A stretch of DNA of 15,000 nucleotides, from the NCBI RefSeq assembly GCF_019597925.1, contig NZ_CP080442.1, forward strand, positions 1-15,000. The letters run 5' to 3'. The notes beneath the pieces were generated by a model. That model made no database searches. It was given only the letters and a program-made list of their open reading frames with translations, and was not told the DNA's origin. Shown here piece after piece: positions 1 to 8,584 of the stretch. The position numbers were made by a program, and so were the translations under genes. The DNA comes from [Clostridium] scindens. Lineage in GTDB: Bacteria > Bacillota > Clostridia > Lachnospirales > Lachnospiraceae. Numbering within the stretch: the stretch's first letter is position 1; each line of letters starts with the position of its first letter.

Positions 1-1386
1 ATGAACATAGTACAGGAAAAATGGCCGGAAATTATCGAACATCTTAGAATAGAGCATGAATTATCCAACGTATCTTTTACAACATGGATACAGCCTTTAA
101 AAGTATATGATGTAATTGATAATACGGTATTTATATTAGTAAATATGAATGCCAGTGTTGAATATATTGAAAAGAAGTATCTTCTTCCTCTTAAGGTGTG
201 TATCGCAGAGATTACAGGGACTGAATTTGAAGTAATGTTCATTTCAGAAGACGATGACAAACTGGATGAGATCCAGAATATGGCCATTGAAGCCAGCCAG
301 AAGAAAAAGACAAAGTCCGCAGCTGAAAAGGCAGGATTAAATCCCAAGTATACATTTGATACATTTGTAGTAGGAGGAAATAACAACTTTGCCCACGCTG
401 CCTCCCTTGCTGTTGCAGAATCTCCTGGCGAAGTATACAATCCATTATTTCTATATGGAGGCGTAGGACTTGGCAAAACGCATCTTATGCATTCCATCGC
501 TCACTTCATATTAGATAAGAATGCTAAAAAGAAGGTATTGTATATTACAAGCGAGACTTTTACCAATGAATTGATCGAGGCTCTTAAAAATGGAAGGACT
601 GCAGGCAATGAATCCGCTATGTCAAAGTTCAGGGACAAGTACAGGAATAATGATGTCCTGCTTATTGATGATATCCAGTTTATTATAGGTAAAGAAAGTA
701 CCCAGGAAGAATTCTTCCATACTTTTAACCACCTCCACACTTCTGGAAAGCAGATCATTATCTCCAGCGATAAGCCCCCAAAAGATATTGAGACGCTGGA
801 AGCAAGGCTTAGGACTCGTTTCGAGTGGGGCCTGATCGCAGATATATCTGCTCCTGATTATGAGACCAGGATGGCTATCCTGCAGAAGAAGATTGAATTA
901 GACCACTTAGAAAAATATAACATTCCGCGCGACGTACTCCAGTACATCGCAGAAAATATCAAGACCAATATTCGTGAATTAGAGGGATCTCTCAATAAAC
1001 TGATAGCCCTTTATAAACTGAATAACAACGATGTAATCGATATCTCTCTCGCATCAGAAGCTCTTAGGGATATTGTATCTTCACAGAATAACCGCAAAGT
1101 GACGCCTGAACTTATACTCGATATTGTATCAGATCATTTCGGCATCTCTATCGCAGACCTTAAAAGTAATAAAAGAAGCGCGGACATTGCCAATCCAAGA
1201 CAGATTGCCATGTACCTCATCCGTACTATGACGGAGGTGCCCTTAAAAGGAATCGGCATTATTCTTGGAGGAAAAGATCATTCAACCGTAAAATACGGCG
1301 TGGAGAAGATTACTAATGAAATGAAAAGAAATGAAACACTTTCCAATACCATTAATATTATTAAAAAGAAAATAAATCCGGCATGA
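1..1386 (+). CDS. dnaA: Chromosomal replication initiator protein DnaA
   Basis: DnaA is the AAA+ ATPase that binds DnaA boxes at oriC, opens the duplex and helps load the replicative helicase. The 461 residues show all four domains: an N-terminal interaction domain (about 1-80, with the typical FTTWIQPL), a short charged linker (about 82-115), the AAA+ core (about 116-345) and a C-terminal helix-turn-helix. Visible motifs are Walker A GGVGLGKT (153-160), Walker B VLLIDD (219-224), sensor SSD (255-257), the RLRTRFEWGL arginine-finger region (269-278) and the box-recognition signature GGKDHSTV (423-430). Length is normal for the family. The ATG is the first base of the window, so its ribosome-binding site and promoter are outside. 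The oriC-like region starts directly after its TGA. Confidence 0.99.
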   Translation: MNIVQEKWPEIIEHLRIEHELSNVSFTTWIQPLKVYDVIDNTVFILVNMNASVEYIEKKYLLPLKVCIAEITGTEFEVMFISEDDDKLDEIQNMAIEASQKKKTKSAAEKAGLNPKYTFDTFVVGGNNNFAHAASLAVAESPGEVYNPLFLYGGVGLGKTHLMHSIAHFILDKNAKKKVLYITSETFTNELIEALKNGRTAGNESAMSKFRDKYRNNDVLLIDDIQFIIGKESTQEEFFHTFNHLHTSGKQIIISSDKPPKDIETLEARLRTRFEWGLIADISAPDYETRMAILQKKIELDHLEKYNIPRDVLQYIAENIKTNIRELEGSLNKLIALYKLNNNDVIDISLASEALRDIVSSQNNRKVTPELILDIVSDHFGISIADLKSNKRSADIANPRQIAMYLIRTMTEVPLKGIGIILGGKDHSTVKYGVEKITNEMKRNETLSNTINIIKKKINPA

Positions 1387-1398
1387 TGTTAATAAAAA

Positions 1399-1453
1399 TG
1401 TGGACAACTTATGGACAACTTATGGACAACTTATGGACAACTCTTGGATAACT
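1399..1453. repeat. Five tandem 11-bp DnaA-box-like repeats
   Basis: Five 11-bp units run without gaps: TGTGGACAACT (1399-1409), TATGGACAACT three times (1410-1442) and a diverged CTTGGATAACT (1443-1453). Read on the - strand the first unit gives TTGTCCACA, one base from the TTATCCACA consensus. The three identical middle units give TTGTCCATA, two bases off. All boxes face the same way. An 11-bp period puts each box on nearly the same face of the helix, as expected for ordered DnaA assembly; binding itself is inferred. Confidence 0.85.
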
Positions 1454-1585
1454 TGTTCTCCGAGAAATAAAATCGTGAAAAAGGAAAACTTATCACCAGC
1501 ACGTCCACATCTACATCCAATACAATCCACACAATTTTAAAAGTCGGAAACACTGATAAATAGAGGGGCGGAAGTAGTTTTCCTC

Positions 1586-1640
1586 TTTTCCACAGCCCCT
1601 AATAAGAATAAGACGGAAATATTTAATATAAAGATCTATT
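1586..1640 (+). promoter_or_regulatory. Probable DNA-unwinding module: DnaA box, GC spacer, A/T repeat
   Basis: A DnaA box TTTTCCACA (1586-1594) is followed by GCCCC (1595-1599), a repeated AATAAG unit (1601-1612) and an AT-rich segment to about 1640. From memory, the order and spacing resemble the Bacillus subtilis unwinding region, where a box, a GC-rich spacer and DnaA-trios precede the AT-rich site. The trinucleotides here do not fit the published trio pattern well on the expected strand, so the match is structural and not exact. Confidence 0.5.
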
Positions 1641-1666
1641 CCCGCTTTGCGAAAGGAGTTATACAC

Positions 1667-2776
1667 ATGAAAATAATTTGCAGCAAATCTAATCTTGTAA
1701 AAGGAGTAAGCATCGTATCCAAAGCTGTTCCTTCTAAAACAACCATGCCAATACTGGAATGTATTTTGATCGATGCTACTACCGACATCATCAAACTGAC
1801 AGCAAACGATATGGAACTTGGAATTCAGACCGAGATCGAGGGACAGATCACGGAAAGAGGAATGATTGCTATCGATGCAAGAATCTTTTCCGAGATTGTA
1901 CGCAAACTTCCTGACAATGAAGTGACCATTGAGACTGACAGCAATCTTCAGACGGTGATTACCTGTGAGAAGGCAAAGTTCGATATCGCGGGTAAGCCGG
2001 GAGAAGAATTCTCCTATCTTCCAATCATAGAGAAAGAGGAGTCTATAGAAATATCCCAGTTTACGTTGAAAGAAATTATCAGGCAGACTATATTTTCTAT
2101 TGCTGATACGGAAAGCAATAAATTAATGACTGGAGAATTGTTCGAGATAAAAGATAATATCTTAAGAGTCATTTCATTGGACGGACATAGAATTTCCATC
2201 CGTAAGATCGAGTTAAAGGACCAGGTGACCGATAAAAAATTGATCGTTCCCGGAAAGACTTTGATTGAAGTCAGCAAGATATTATCCGGAGAGATTGAAA
2301 GCATGGTCAATATCTCTTATACCAATAATCATATTGTATTTGAATTTGACAATACCATTGTGGTCTCCAGACTAATTGAAGGAGAATATTTTAAGATTGA
2401 CCAGATGCTTTCAAGCGATTACGAGACTAAAGTAAGAATTAACAAGAAAGAACTGCTCAACTGTATTGACAGGGCGACCCTTCTTGTCAAAGAAGGAGAT
2501 AAAAAGCCGATTATCATTAACATTGGGGATGAACTTATGGAACTTAAGATCAAGTCCCAGGTTGGCTCCATGAATGAAGAAATATTTATCAGCAAAGAAG
2601 GAAAAGACCTGCTGATCGGATTCAACCCCAAGTTCCTTATTGACGCGCTGCGCGTAATCGATGATGAGGAAGTGACCTTATATCTGATGAATGCAAAGGC
2701 TCCGTGCTTTATCAAGGATGATGAAGAAAATTATATCTACCTGATATTGCCGGTAAATTTTAATGCGGTAGCATAG
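1667..2776 (+). CDS. dnaN: DNA polymerase III subunit beta (sliding clamp)
   Basis: DnaN forms the ring-shaped dimer that encircles DNA and tethers the replicative polymerase and many repair proteins. The 369 residues match the family's usual length of about 366-380 and the three-fold clamp architecture. Recognisable family sequences are TMPILECILI (26-35) in the first domain, DGHR (172-175) in the middle, and the terminal LILPV segment (359-363). The ATG is preceded by AAAGGAG with about 8 bp spacing. The gene is 280 bp downstream of dnaA across the origin. It is followed after 10 bp by the S4 gene, whose ribosome-binding site overlaps the dnaN stop codon, which points to cotranscription with the genes behind it. 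Confidence 0.98.
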   Translation: MKIICSKSNLVKGVSIVSKAVPSKTTMPILECILIDATTDIIKLTANDMELGIQTEIEGQITERGMIAIDARIFSEIVRKLPDNEVTIETDSNLQTVITCEKAKFDIAGKPGEEFSYLPIIEKEESIEISQFTLKEIIRQTIFSIADTESNKLMTGELFEIKDNILRVISLDGHRISIRKIELKDQVTDKKLIVPGKTLIEVSKILSGEIESMVNISYTNNHIVFEFDNTIVVSRLIEGEYFKIDQMLSSDYETKVRINKKELLNCIDRATLLVKEGDKKPIIINIGDELMELKIKSQVGSMNEEIFISKEGKDLLIGFNPKFLIDALRVIDDEEVTLYLMNAKAPCFIKDDEENYIYLILPVNFNAVA

Positions 2777-2786
2777 GGAGGCCTAG

Positions 2787-2996
2787 ATGGAAGTAATTAA
2801 ATTAAGAGATGACCACATTAAGCTTGGGCAGGCATTGAAGGCTGCCGGTCTTGTAGAATCAGGCGTAATGGCAAAAGAAGTAATCGTGGATGGCCAAGTA
2901 AGAGTCAATGGCGAGACAGATACGCGAAGAGGCCGCAAACTCTATGCAGGAGATATCGTAACTTTTAATGGGGAAGAAATAAGAATTGAAGATTGA
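2787..2996 (+). CDS. yaaA: S4-domain RNA-binding protein (YaaA/RlbA family)
   Basis: This is a 69-residue protein made almost entirely of an S4 RNA-binding fold: IKLGQALKAAG (about 11-21), the VDGQVRVNGE turn (34-43) and a final beta strand DIVTFNGEEIRI. In Firmicutes this gene sits between dnaN and recF, and the B. subtilis homologue has been linked to ribosome maturation. That role is carried over from family knowledge. AGGGAGG (2775-2781) overlaps the dnaN stop and lies 5 bp before the ATG. Its last 11 bp overlap the start of recF in another frame, so translation of the two is probably coupled. Confidence 0.93.
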   Translation: MEVIKLRDDHIKLGQALKAAGLVESGVMAKEVIVDGQVRVNGETDTRRGRKLYAGDIVTFNGEEIRIED

Positions 2997-4077
2997 GTCT
3001 TTAAAATTAAAGAATTTCAGAAATTATGATCTTTTAAAACTTGAATTTGATGAAGCCACCAATATATTTTATGGGGATAATGCCCAAGGCAAAACGAATA
3101 TACTGGAGGCTGTATATCTGTCTGGCACCACCAAATCGCACAGGGGTGCAAAAGACAGGGACCTGATAAAGTTTGACCAGAATGAATCGCATATTGAAGC
3201 TATTGTCGAGCGAAACGGCATTAACTATCAGATTGATATGCATTTGAAAAAAAATAGCCCCAAAGGCATTGCGATCAATAAGATGCCTATCCGGAAAGCA
3301 AGCGAGTTATTTGGAATCGTGAACCTTGTATTTTTTTCCCCGGAAGATCTGAATATTATCAAGAATGGGCCTTCTGAACGACGAAGGTTTGTAGATCTGG
3401 AACTGTCCCAGCTTGATAAAGTATATCTGAATGACTTATCTAATTATAATCGGATTGTTAATCAAAGAAACCATTTATTAAAAGATATGGGATTCGGAAA
3501 ACAGCAAGATCTAATGGATACTCTGGATATATGGGATTTGCAATTAATCCAATATGGTACTAGAATAATAGACAGAAGGAAAAAATTCGTGGAAGAAATA
3601 AACGAAATAATTTCTTCCATCCATAGAAAGTTGACTGGTGGAAAAGAGAACCTTCAGGTGATCTATGAACCAAGCAATGGAAGCCTTACATTGAAACAGG
3701 CGCTTGCCAGAAATCTGGAAAGGGATCTTAGGATTAAAAGCACGTCGGTCGGTCCGCACAGGGACGATATCTGCTTTATGGCAGGAGACCTCGATATCAG
3801 GCGTTATGGTTCCCAGGGACAGCAGAGGACGGCAGCCCTATCCTTAAAACTTTCTGAGATAGAACTAGTAAAACAGGCAATACACGATACGCCTGTTTTA
3901 TTACTTGATGATGTATTGTCTGAACTTGACAAACACAGGCAAAACTATTTATTAGATAGTATTCATGATATACAGACGCTTATTACCTGCACGGGTGTAG
4001 ACGAATTTGTAAATCATCGTTTTTCTATAAATAAAGTATTTCATGTCCAAAATGGGCAGGTAGCGAAAGAAAACTAG
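2986..4077 (+). CDS. recF: DNA replication and repair protein RecF
   Basis: RecF is an SMC/ABC-like ATPase that binds at single-strand/double-strand junctions and, with RecO and RecR, helps load RecA on gaps. The 363 residues carry the N-terminal LKLKNFRNY typical of RecF, Walker A GDNAQGKT (30-37), the ABC signature SQGQQR (276-281) and Walker B with D-loop PVLLLDDVLSELD (303-315). The start is a TTG at 2986, inside the S4 gene. I chose it because it restores the normal N-terminus MKIESLKLKNFRNY and no ATG or GTG fits. A GGGGAAG (2970-2976) lies upstream at a longish spacing. gyrB follows after 10 bp. Confidence 0.96.
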   Translation: MKIESLKLKNFRNYDLLKLEFDEATNIFYGDNAQGKTNILEAVYLSGTTKSHRGAKDRDLIKFDQNESHIEAIVERNGINYQIDMHLKKNSPKGIAINKMPIRKASELFGIVNLVFFSPEDLNIIKNGPSERRRFVDLELSQLDKVYLNDLSNYNRIVNQRNHLLKDMGFGKQQDLMDTLDIWDLQLIQYGTRIIDRRKKFVEEINEIISSIHRKLTGGKENLQVIYEPSNGSLTLKQALARNLERDLRIKSTSVGPHRDDICFMAGDLDIRRYGSQGQQRTAALSLKLSEIELVKQAIHDTPVLLLDDVLSELDKHRQNYLLDSIHDIQTLITCTGVDEFVNHRFSINKVFHVQNGQVAKEN

Positions 4078-4087
4078 GAGGATTAGA

Positions 4088-6022
4088 ATGGGTACAGAAA
4101 AAGTACAGCACGAATATGGTGCGGATGAAATTCAGATACTGGAAGGTCTGGAAGCTGTAAGAAAGCGTCCTGGCATGTATATCGGCAGTACTTCATCCCG
4201 CGGACTTCATCATCTGGTATATGAGATCGTTGATAATGCTGTGGATGAGGCATTGGCAGGATTCTGTGATACTATTTTGGTAAGTATTAATAAAGACAAC
4301 TCTATAACGGTTGTTGATAACGGACGTGGAATTCCGGTTGGAATCAACCATAAGGCAGGACTTCCGGCAGTAGAAGTCGTATTTACCGTACTTCATGCAG
4401 GCGGAAAGTTTGGAGGAGGAGGCTACAAGGTATCCGGAGGCCTTCATGGCGTTGGAGCCTCTGTCGTAAATGCTTTGTCTGATTGGCTGGAAGTTGAGAT
4501 ATTTAGTGAAGGAAAGATATACAAGCAGCGTTATGAACGCGGAAAAGTGGCACAGAAACTGGCAGTCATTGGGGAATGCGAGCCGGATAAGACCGGTACT
4601 AAAGTTACATTCTTCCCAGATGACACTATTTTCGAGGAAACCGTGTTTGATTATGATATTCTCAAGCAGCGTTTCCGCGAGATGGCGTTCCTCACCAAGG
4701 GGCTGAAAATCATACTTAGGGATGAAAGACCGGAGGAAGAGCCAATTGAAAAGGTATTCCATTATGAAGGAGGAATCAAGCAGTTCGTTGAATATCTGAA
4801 CCGCAGCAAGACTCCTTTGTACGAAGATATTATTTATTGCGAGGGAATGGCAAATGGCGTAGCGGTCGAGGTGGCAATGCAGCATAATGACTCCTACAGC
4901 GACAATACTTATGGATTTGTAAATAACATAACGACGCCGGAGGGGGGAACCCATATCGTTGGTTTCCGTAATGCATTGACAAAGACGTTTAATGACTATG
5001 CAAGGAAGAATAAGTTATTAAGGGACAACGAGCCAAATCTCTCAGGAGAAGATATTAGAGAAGGGCTTACCGCTATTATCAGCGTTAAGATCGAAGACCC
5101 GCAGTTCGAGGGACAGACGAAGCAGAAACTTGGCAATAGCGAGGCTAGAGGGGCTGTAGACAGCATCGTCAGCAATCAGCTGGTCGTATATCTGGAGCAG
5201 AACCCATCTATTGCTAAGATGACGATTGAGAAATCCGTCATGGCCCAGAGGGCAAGGGAGGCCGCAAGAAAGGCAAGGGATCTTACAAGAAGAAAATCAG
5301 CGCTCGACGGAATGTCTCTGCCGGGCAAGCTTGCAGACTGCTCGGATAAAGATCCGAAAAACTGCGAGATCTATATTGTTGAGGGAGATTCTGCCGGCGG
5401 CTCCGCAAAGACGGCAAGAGACCGTGCGACTCAGGCGATCCTTCCTCTTCGTGGAAAGATTTTGAACGTAGAAAAGGCAAGGCTTGACAAGATATATGGA
5501 AATGCGGAAATCAAGGCTATGATTACGGCATTTGGTACAGGTATACATGATGATTTTGATATCTCGAAACTTCGTTATCATAAGATTATCATTATGACGG
5601 ATGCTGACGTGGATGGCGCGCATATCAGTACATTATTATTGACGTTCCTTTATCGTTTTATGCCTGATCTGATCAAAGAAGGATATGTGTATCTGGCACA
5701 GCCGCCTTTATATAAGCTGGAGAAAAACAAAAAGGTTTGGTATGCATACAGCGATGAAGAGCTGGATGGCATCCTGACTGAGGTAGGACGTGACGGCAAT
5801 AATAAGATCCAGCGTTACAAAGGTCTTGGAGAGATGGATGCGGAACAGCTGTGGGATACCACGATGGATCCGGAACATAGAGTGCTGCTTCGGGTTACAA
5901 TGGATGAAGAATCCACCTCAGAACTGGATCTTACATTTACGACGCTTATGGGAGATAAAGTAGAGCCAAGAAGAGAGTTTATTGAGGAAAATGCAAAATA
6001 CGTTAAGAACTTGGATGTGTAG
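4088..6022 (+). CDS. gyrB: DNA gyrase subunit B
   Basis: GyrB is the ATPase subunit of the A2B2 gyrase that introduces negative supercoils ahead of the fork. The 644 residues match the short Gram-positive form, without the insert of the E. coli protein. The GHKL ATPase shows YEIVDNAVDE (45-54; Glu46 the likely general base, Asn50 the magnesium ligand), DNGRGIP (77-83) and a glycine-rich ATP lid (GGKFGGGGYKVSGGLHGVG). The TOPRIM domain has EGDSAGG (432-438) and DADVDG (505-510), placing the metal-binding acids at Glu432, Asp505 and Asp507. AGGAGGA (4076-4082) overlaps the recF stop and lies 5 bp before the ATG. gyrA follows after 11 bp, so both subunits are very likely made from one transcript. 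Confidence 0.99.
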   Translation: MGTEKVQHEYGADEIQILEGLEAVRKRPGMYIGSTSSRGLHHLVYEIVDNAVDEALAGFCDTILVSINKDNSITVVDNGRGIPVGINHKAGLPAVEVVFTVLHAGGKFGGGGYKVSGGLHGVGASVVNALSDWLEVEIFSEGKIYKQRYERGKVAQKLAVIGECEPDKTGTKVTFFPDDTIFEETVFDYDILKQRFREMAFLTKGLKIILRDERPEEEPIEKVFHYEGGIKQFVEYLNRSKTPLYEDIIYCEGMANGVAVEVAMQHNDSYSDNTYGFVNNITTPEGGTHIVGFRNALTKTFNDYARKNKLLRDNEPNLSGEDIREGLTAIISVKIEDPQFEGQTKQKLGNSEARGAVDSIVSNQLVVYLEQNPSIAKMTIEKSVMAQRAREAARKARDLTRRKSALDGMSLPGKLADCSDKDPKNCEIYIVEGDSAGGSAKTARDRATQAILPLRGKILNVEKARLDKIYGNAEIKAMITAFGTGIHDDFDISKLRYHKIIIMTDADVDGAHISTLLLTFLYRFMPDLIKEGYVYLAQPPLYKLEKNKKVWYAYSDEELDGILTEVGRDGNNKIQRYKGLGEMDAEQLWDTTMDPEHRVLLRVTMDEESTSELDLTFTTLMGDKVEPRREFIEENAKYVKNLDV

Positions 6023-6033
6023 GAGGATAGAGA

Positions 6034-8550
6034 ATGGAAGATAATATATTTGACAAAGTCCATGAAGTGGACCTGAAAAAAACGATGGAAACCTCCTATA
6101 TCGACTATGCGATGAGCGTAATTGCTTCCCGTGCATTGCCGGATGTAAGAGACGGCCTTAAGCCGGTCCAGAGAAGAATCCTGTATTCTATGATCGAGCT
6201 GAATAACGGGCCGGATAAGCCGCACAGAAAATGTGCCCGTATCGTCGGAGATACCATGGGTAAATATCATCCGCATGGAGATAGTTCTATCTATGGAGCA
6301 CTGGTAAATATGGCTCAGGAATGGTCTACCAGATATCCGCTTGTAGACGGACATGGAAACTTTGGCTCCGTAGATGGAGACGGCGCGGCAGCGATGCGTT
6401 ATACAGAAGCAAGATTAAGCAAGATTTCCATGGAACTGACTGCTGATATCAACAAAGATACGGTTGATTTTGCTCCTAACTTTGATGAGACGGAAAAAGA
6501 GCCGGTCGTATTGCCGGCCAGATTTCCGAATCTGCTGGTTAACGGAACATCAGGAATCGCTGTGGGAATGGCGACTAATATACCGCCCCATAATCTGAAT
6601 GAAATCATTAATGCAGTGGTGAAAATCATTGATGATCAGATTGAGGATAAAGAAGAGACTACCATTGAGGAAATTCTTAAGATCGTTAAAGGGCCTGATT
6701 TTCCTACAGGAGGAATGATCCTTGGTACCAGAGGGATCGAAGAGGCATATAGGACAGGACGTGGAAAAATCCGCGTGCGCGCGGTCACCGATATAGAGAC
6801 GATGCCCAATGGAAAAAGCCGGATTATCGTTACTGAACTACCATACATGGTAAATAAGGCAAGGCTGATCGAAAAGATTGCTGAGATGGTAAGAGATAAG
6901 AAGATCGATGGAATTACGGATTTAAGCGACCAGTCGAACCGAGAGGGAATGCGTGTAGTAATTGAACTGAGAAAGGATGTTAATGCTAACGTACTTCTAA
7001 ATCAGCTCTATAAGCATACCCAGCTTCAGGATACGTTTGGAGTGATCATGCTTGCGCTTGTGAATAATGAGCCAAGAGTAATGAACATTCTGGATATGCT
7101 CAACTATTATCTTGAACATCAGGAAGAAGTAGTAACACGCAGGACAAAGTATGAATTAAATAAAGCGGAAGAAAGAGCCCATATTTTACAGGGATTGCTG
7201 ATCGCTCTGGATAATATTGACGAGGTAATCAAAATTATCAGAGGATCCCAGACGGTTCAGATCGCAAAGGCCGAATTGATGGAGAGATTTGGACTCTCAG
7301 AAGTTCAGTCACAGGCAATCGTGGATATGCGTCTGCGCGCGCTGACCGGATTGGAAAGAGAAAAACTAGAAAGCGAATATCAGGAATTGATGAAGCAGAT
7401 CAGCGAGTTAAAGGCTATCCTGGCTGATCGGAAACTGCTTCTTGGAGTCATCAAGGAAGAGATACTGATCATTCGGGATAAATATGGAGATGAGAGAAGG
7501 ACCTCTATAGGATTTGATGAATTCGATATCTCCATGGAAGATCTGATTCCAAAGGAAGATGTTGTTATTACTATGACTAAGCTTGGATATATTAAGCGTA
7601 TGTCGCACGACACATTTAAATCGCAGAACCGCGGCGGAAAAGGTATTAAGGGAATGCAGACTCTGAAGGAAGATTATGTGGAAGAGTTATTCATGACGCA
7701 TACCCATCACTATATCATGTTCTTTACCAATACAGGAAGGGTGTACCGTCTGAAGGGATATGAGATACCTGAAGCAAGCCGGACTTCAAGAGGAACGGCA
7801 ATCGTCAATCTTCTGCAGCTGATGCCTGGAGAAAAGATAAGCGCCGTTATTCCGATAGAGGAATATAAGGATGGAGAGTATCTGTTCATGGCTACCAAGA
7901 AGGGGCTGGTTAAGAAGACGCCTATCACAGAGTACGCACATGTAAGAAAAACCGGGCTGGCCGCAATCACGCTTCGTGAAGAAGATGAATTGATTGAAGT
8001 CAAGTATACGGATAACGATAGGGACGTACTTCTTGTAACAAAATATGGACAGTGCATCCGTTTCGATGAGAAGGACGTACGCCCGACGGGAAGGACATCC
8101 ATGGGTGTCAGGGGAATGAATCTGGCAGACCGGGATGAAGTGATCGGCATGCAGCTGGATTCCCAGGGATGTGACCTGCTGATTGTATCAGAAAAGGGTA
8201 TGGGAAAACGTACTTCCATTGAAGAGTTTACCTGCCAGAATCGTGGCGGGAAAGGCGTAAAATGCTACAAGATAACGGAAAAGACCGGTAATGTAGTGGG
8301 CGTCAAGGCTGTCAATCATGATGATGAAGTAATGATCATCAATACGGAAGGAATCATTATCCGTATGAAGTGCGAGGGAATCTCCGTACTTGGAAGGGTT
8401 ACATCCGGCGTTAAGCTAATTAATCTTCAGGAGGGCGACATTGTTGCAAGCATCGCAAAGGTTCGAAAAGGCGATGAAGAAGATGACGAAGAGAATGACG
8501 AATTTGAGGAGGATTCTGTAGATATTACAGAAGATACCGATGAGGAATGA
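6034..8550 (+). CDS. gyrA: DNA gyrase subunit A
   Basis: GyrA makes the double-strand break through a tyrosine and wraps DNA with its C-terminal domain. In 838 residues the breakage-reunion domain shows the usual start (SYIDYAMSVIASRALPDVRDG, about 21-41) and AAAMRYTEARLS with catalytic Tyr123. The C-terminal beta-pinwheel holds a GyrA-box variant QNRGGKG at 531-537, which supports gyrase over topoisomerase IV; the same heptad recurs at 735-741. In the quinolone-resistance region HGDSSIYGA (81-89), Ser84 is present but position 88 is Gly where S. aureus has Glu and E. coli has Asp. The protein ends in a strongly acidic tail (about 811-838). AGGAGGAT (6021-6028) precedes the ATG; a hairpin terminator follows the stop. 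Confidence 0.99.
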   Translation: MEDNIFDKVHEVDLKKTMETSYIDYAMSVIASRALPDVRDGLKPVQRRILYSMIELNNGPDKPHRKCARIVGDTMGKYHPHGDSSIYGALVNMAQEWSTRYPLVDGHGNFGSVDGDGAAAMRYTEARLSKISMELTADINKDTVDFAPNFDETEKEPVVLPARFPNLLVNGTSGIAVGMATNIPPHNLNEIINAVVKIIDDQIEDKEETTIEEILKIVKGPDFPTGGMILGTRGIEEAYRTGRGKIRVRAVTDIETMPNGKSRIIVTELPYMVNKARLIEKIAEMVRDKKIDGITDLSDQSNREGMRVVIELRKDVNANVLLNQLYKHTQLQDTFGVIMLALVNNEPRVMNILDMLNYYLEHQEEVVTRRTKYELNKAEERAHILQGLLIALDNIDEVIKIIRGSQTVQIAKAELMERFGLSEVQSQAIVDMRLRALTGLEREKLESEYQELMKQISELKAILADRKLLLGVIKEEILIIRDKYGDERRTSIGFDEFDISMEDLIPKEDVVITMTKLGYIKRMSHDTFKSQNRGGKGIKGMQTLKEDYVEELFMTHTHHYIMFFTNTGRVYRLKGYEIPEASRTSRGTAIVNLLQLMPGEKISAVIPIEEYKDGEYLFMATKKGLVKKTPITEYAHVRKTGLAAITLREEDELIEVKYTDNDRDVLLVTKYGQCIRFDEKDVRPTGRTSMGVRGMNLADRDEVIGMQLDSQGCDLLIVSEKGMGKRTSIEEFTCQNRGGKGVKCYKITEKTGNVVGVKAVNHDDEVMIINTEGIIIRMKCEGISVLGRVTSGVKLINLQEGDIVASIAKVRKGDEEDDEENDEFEEDSVDITEDTDEE

Positions 8551-8584
8551 TAATTTGATAATGTGGTAAATATCAATCGTACAA

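Larger units (their letters stand above)
1387..1666. other. oriC: Replication origin region (oriC) between dnaA and dnaN
   Basis: This 280-bp gene-free stretch sits in the usual Firmicutes origin position. It holds a tandem 11-bp DnaA-box-like array (1399-1453), partial boxes keeping the TCCACA core at 1501-1509 (ACGTCCACA) and 1523-1531 (CAATCCACA), and a good box TTTTCCACA at 1586-1594 followed by GC-rich and then AT-rich sequence. A 6-bp inverted repeat, AGGGGC (1563-1568) with GCCCCT (1595-1600), brackets that last box. The dnaN ribosome-binding site AAAGGAG (1652-1658) lies at the right edge. I see no convincing -35/-10 pair for dnaN. Origin identity follows from gene order and boxes; firing from here is inferred. 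Confidence 0.85.

Noticed and set aside
1399..1453. Tandem repeats as a CRISPR or minisatellite
   Set aside because: Units are 11 bp with no spacers and match DnaA-box sequence in the origin position.
1618..1640. A promoter for dnaN in the AT-rich segment
   Set aside because: TAATAT or TATAAA could be a -10, but nothing at the correct distance resembles a -35; the AT-richness is better explained by the unwinding region.
4193..4954. Long open frame of 253 codons on the - strand inside gyrB
   Set aside because: It lies fully antisense to gyrB, its protein resembles no family, and no ribosome-binding site or promoter supports it.
7710..8219. 169-codon - strand open frame inside gyrA, and similar frames at 5815-6354 and 12021-12491
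   Set aside because: All are shadows of well-supported + strand genes, with biased, repetitive composition typical of antisense reading.
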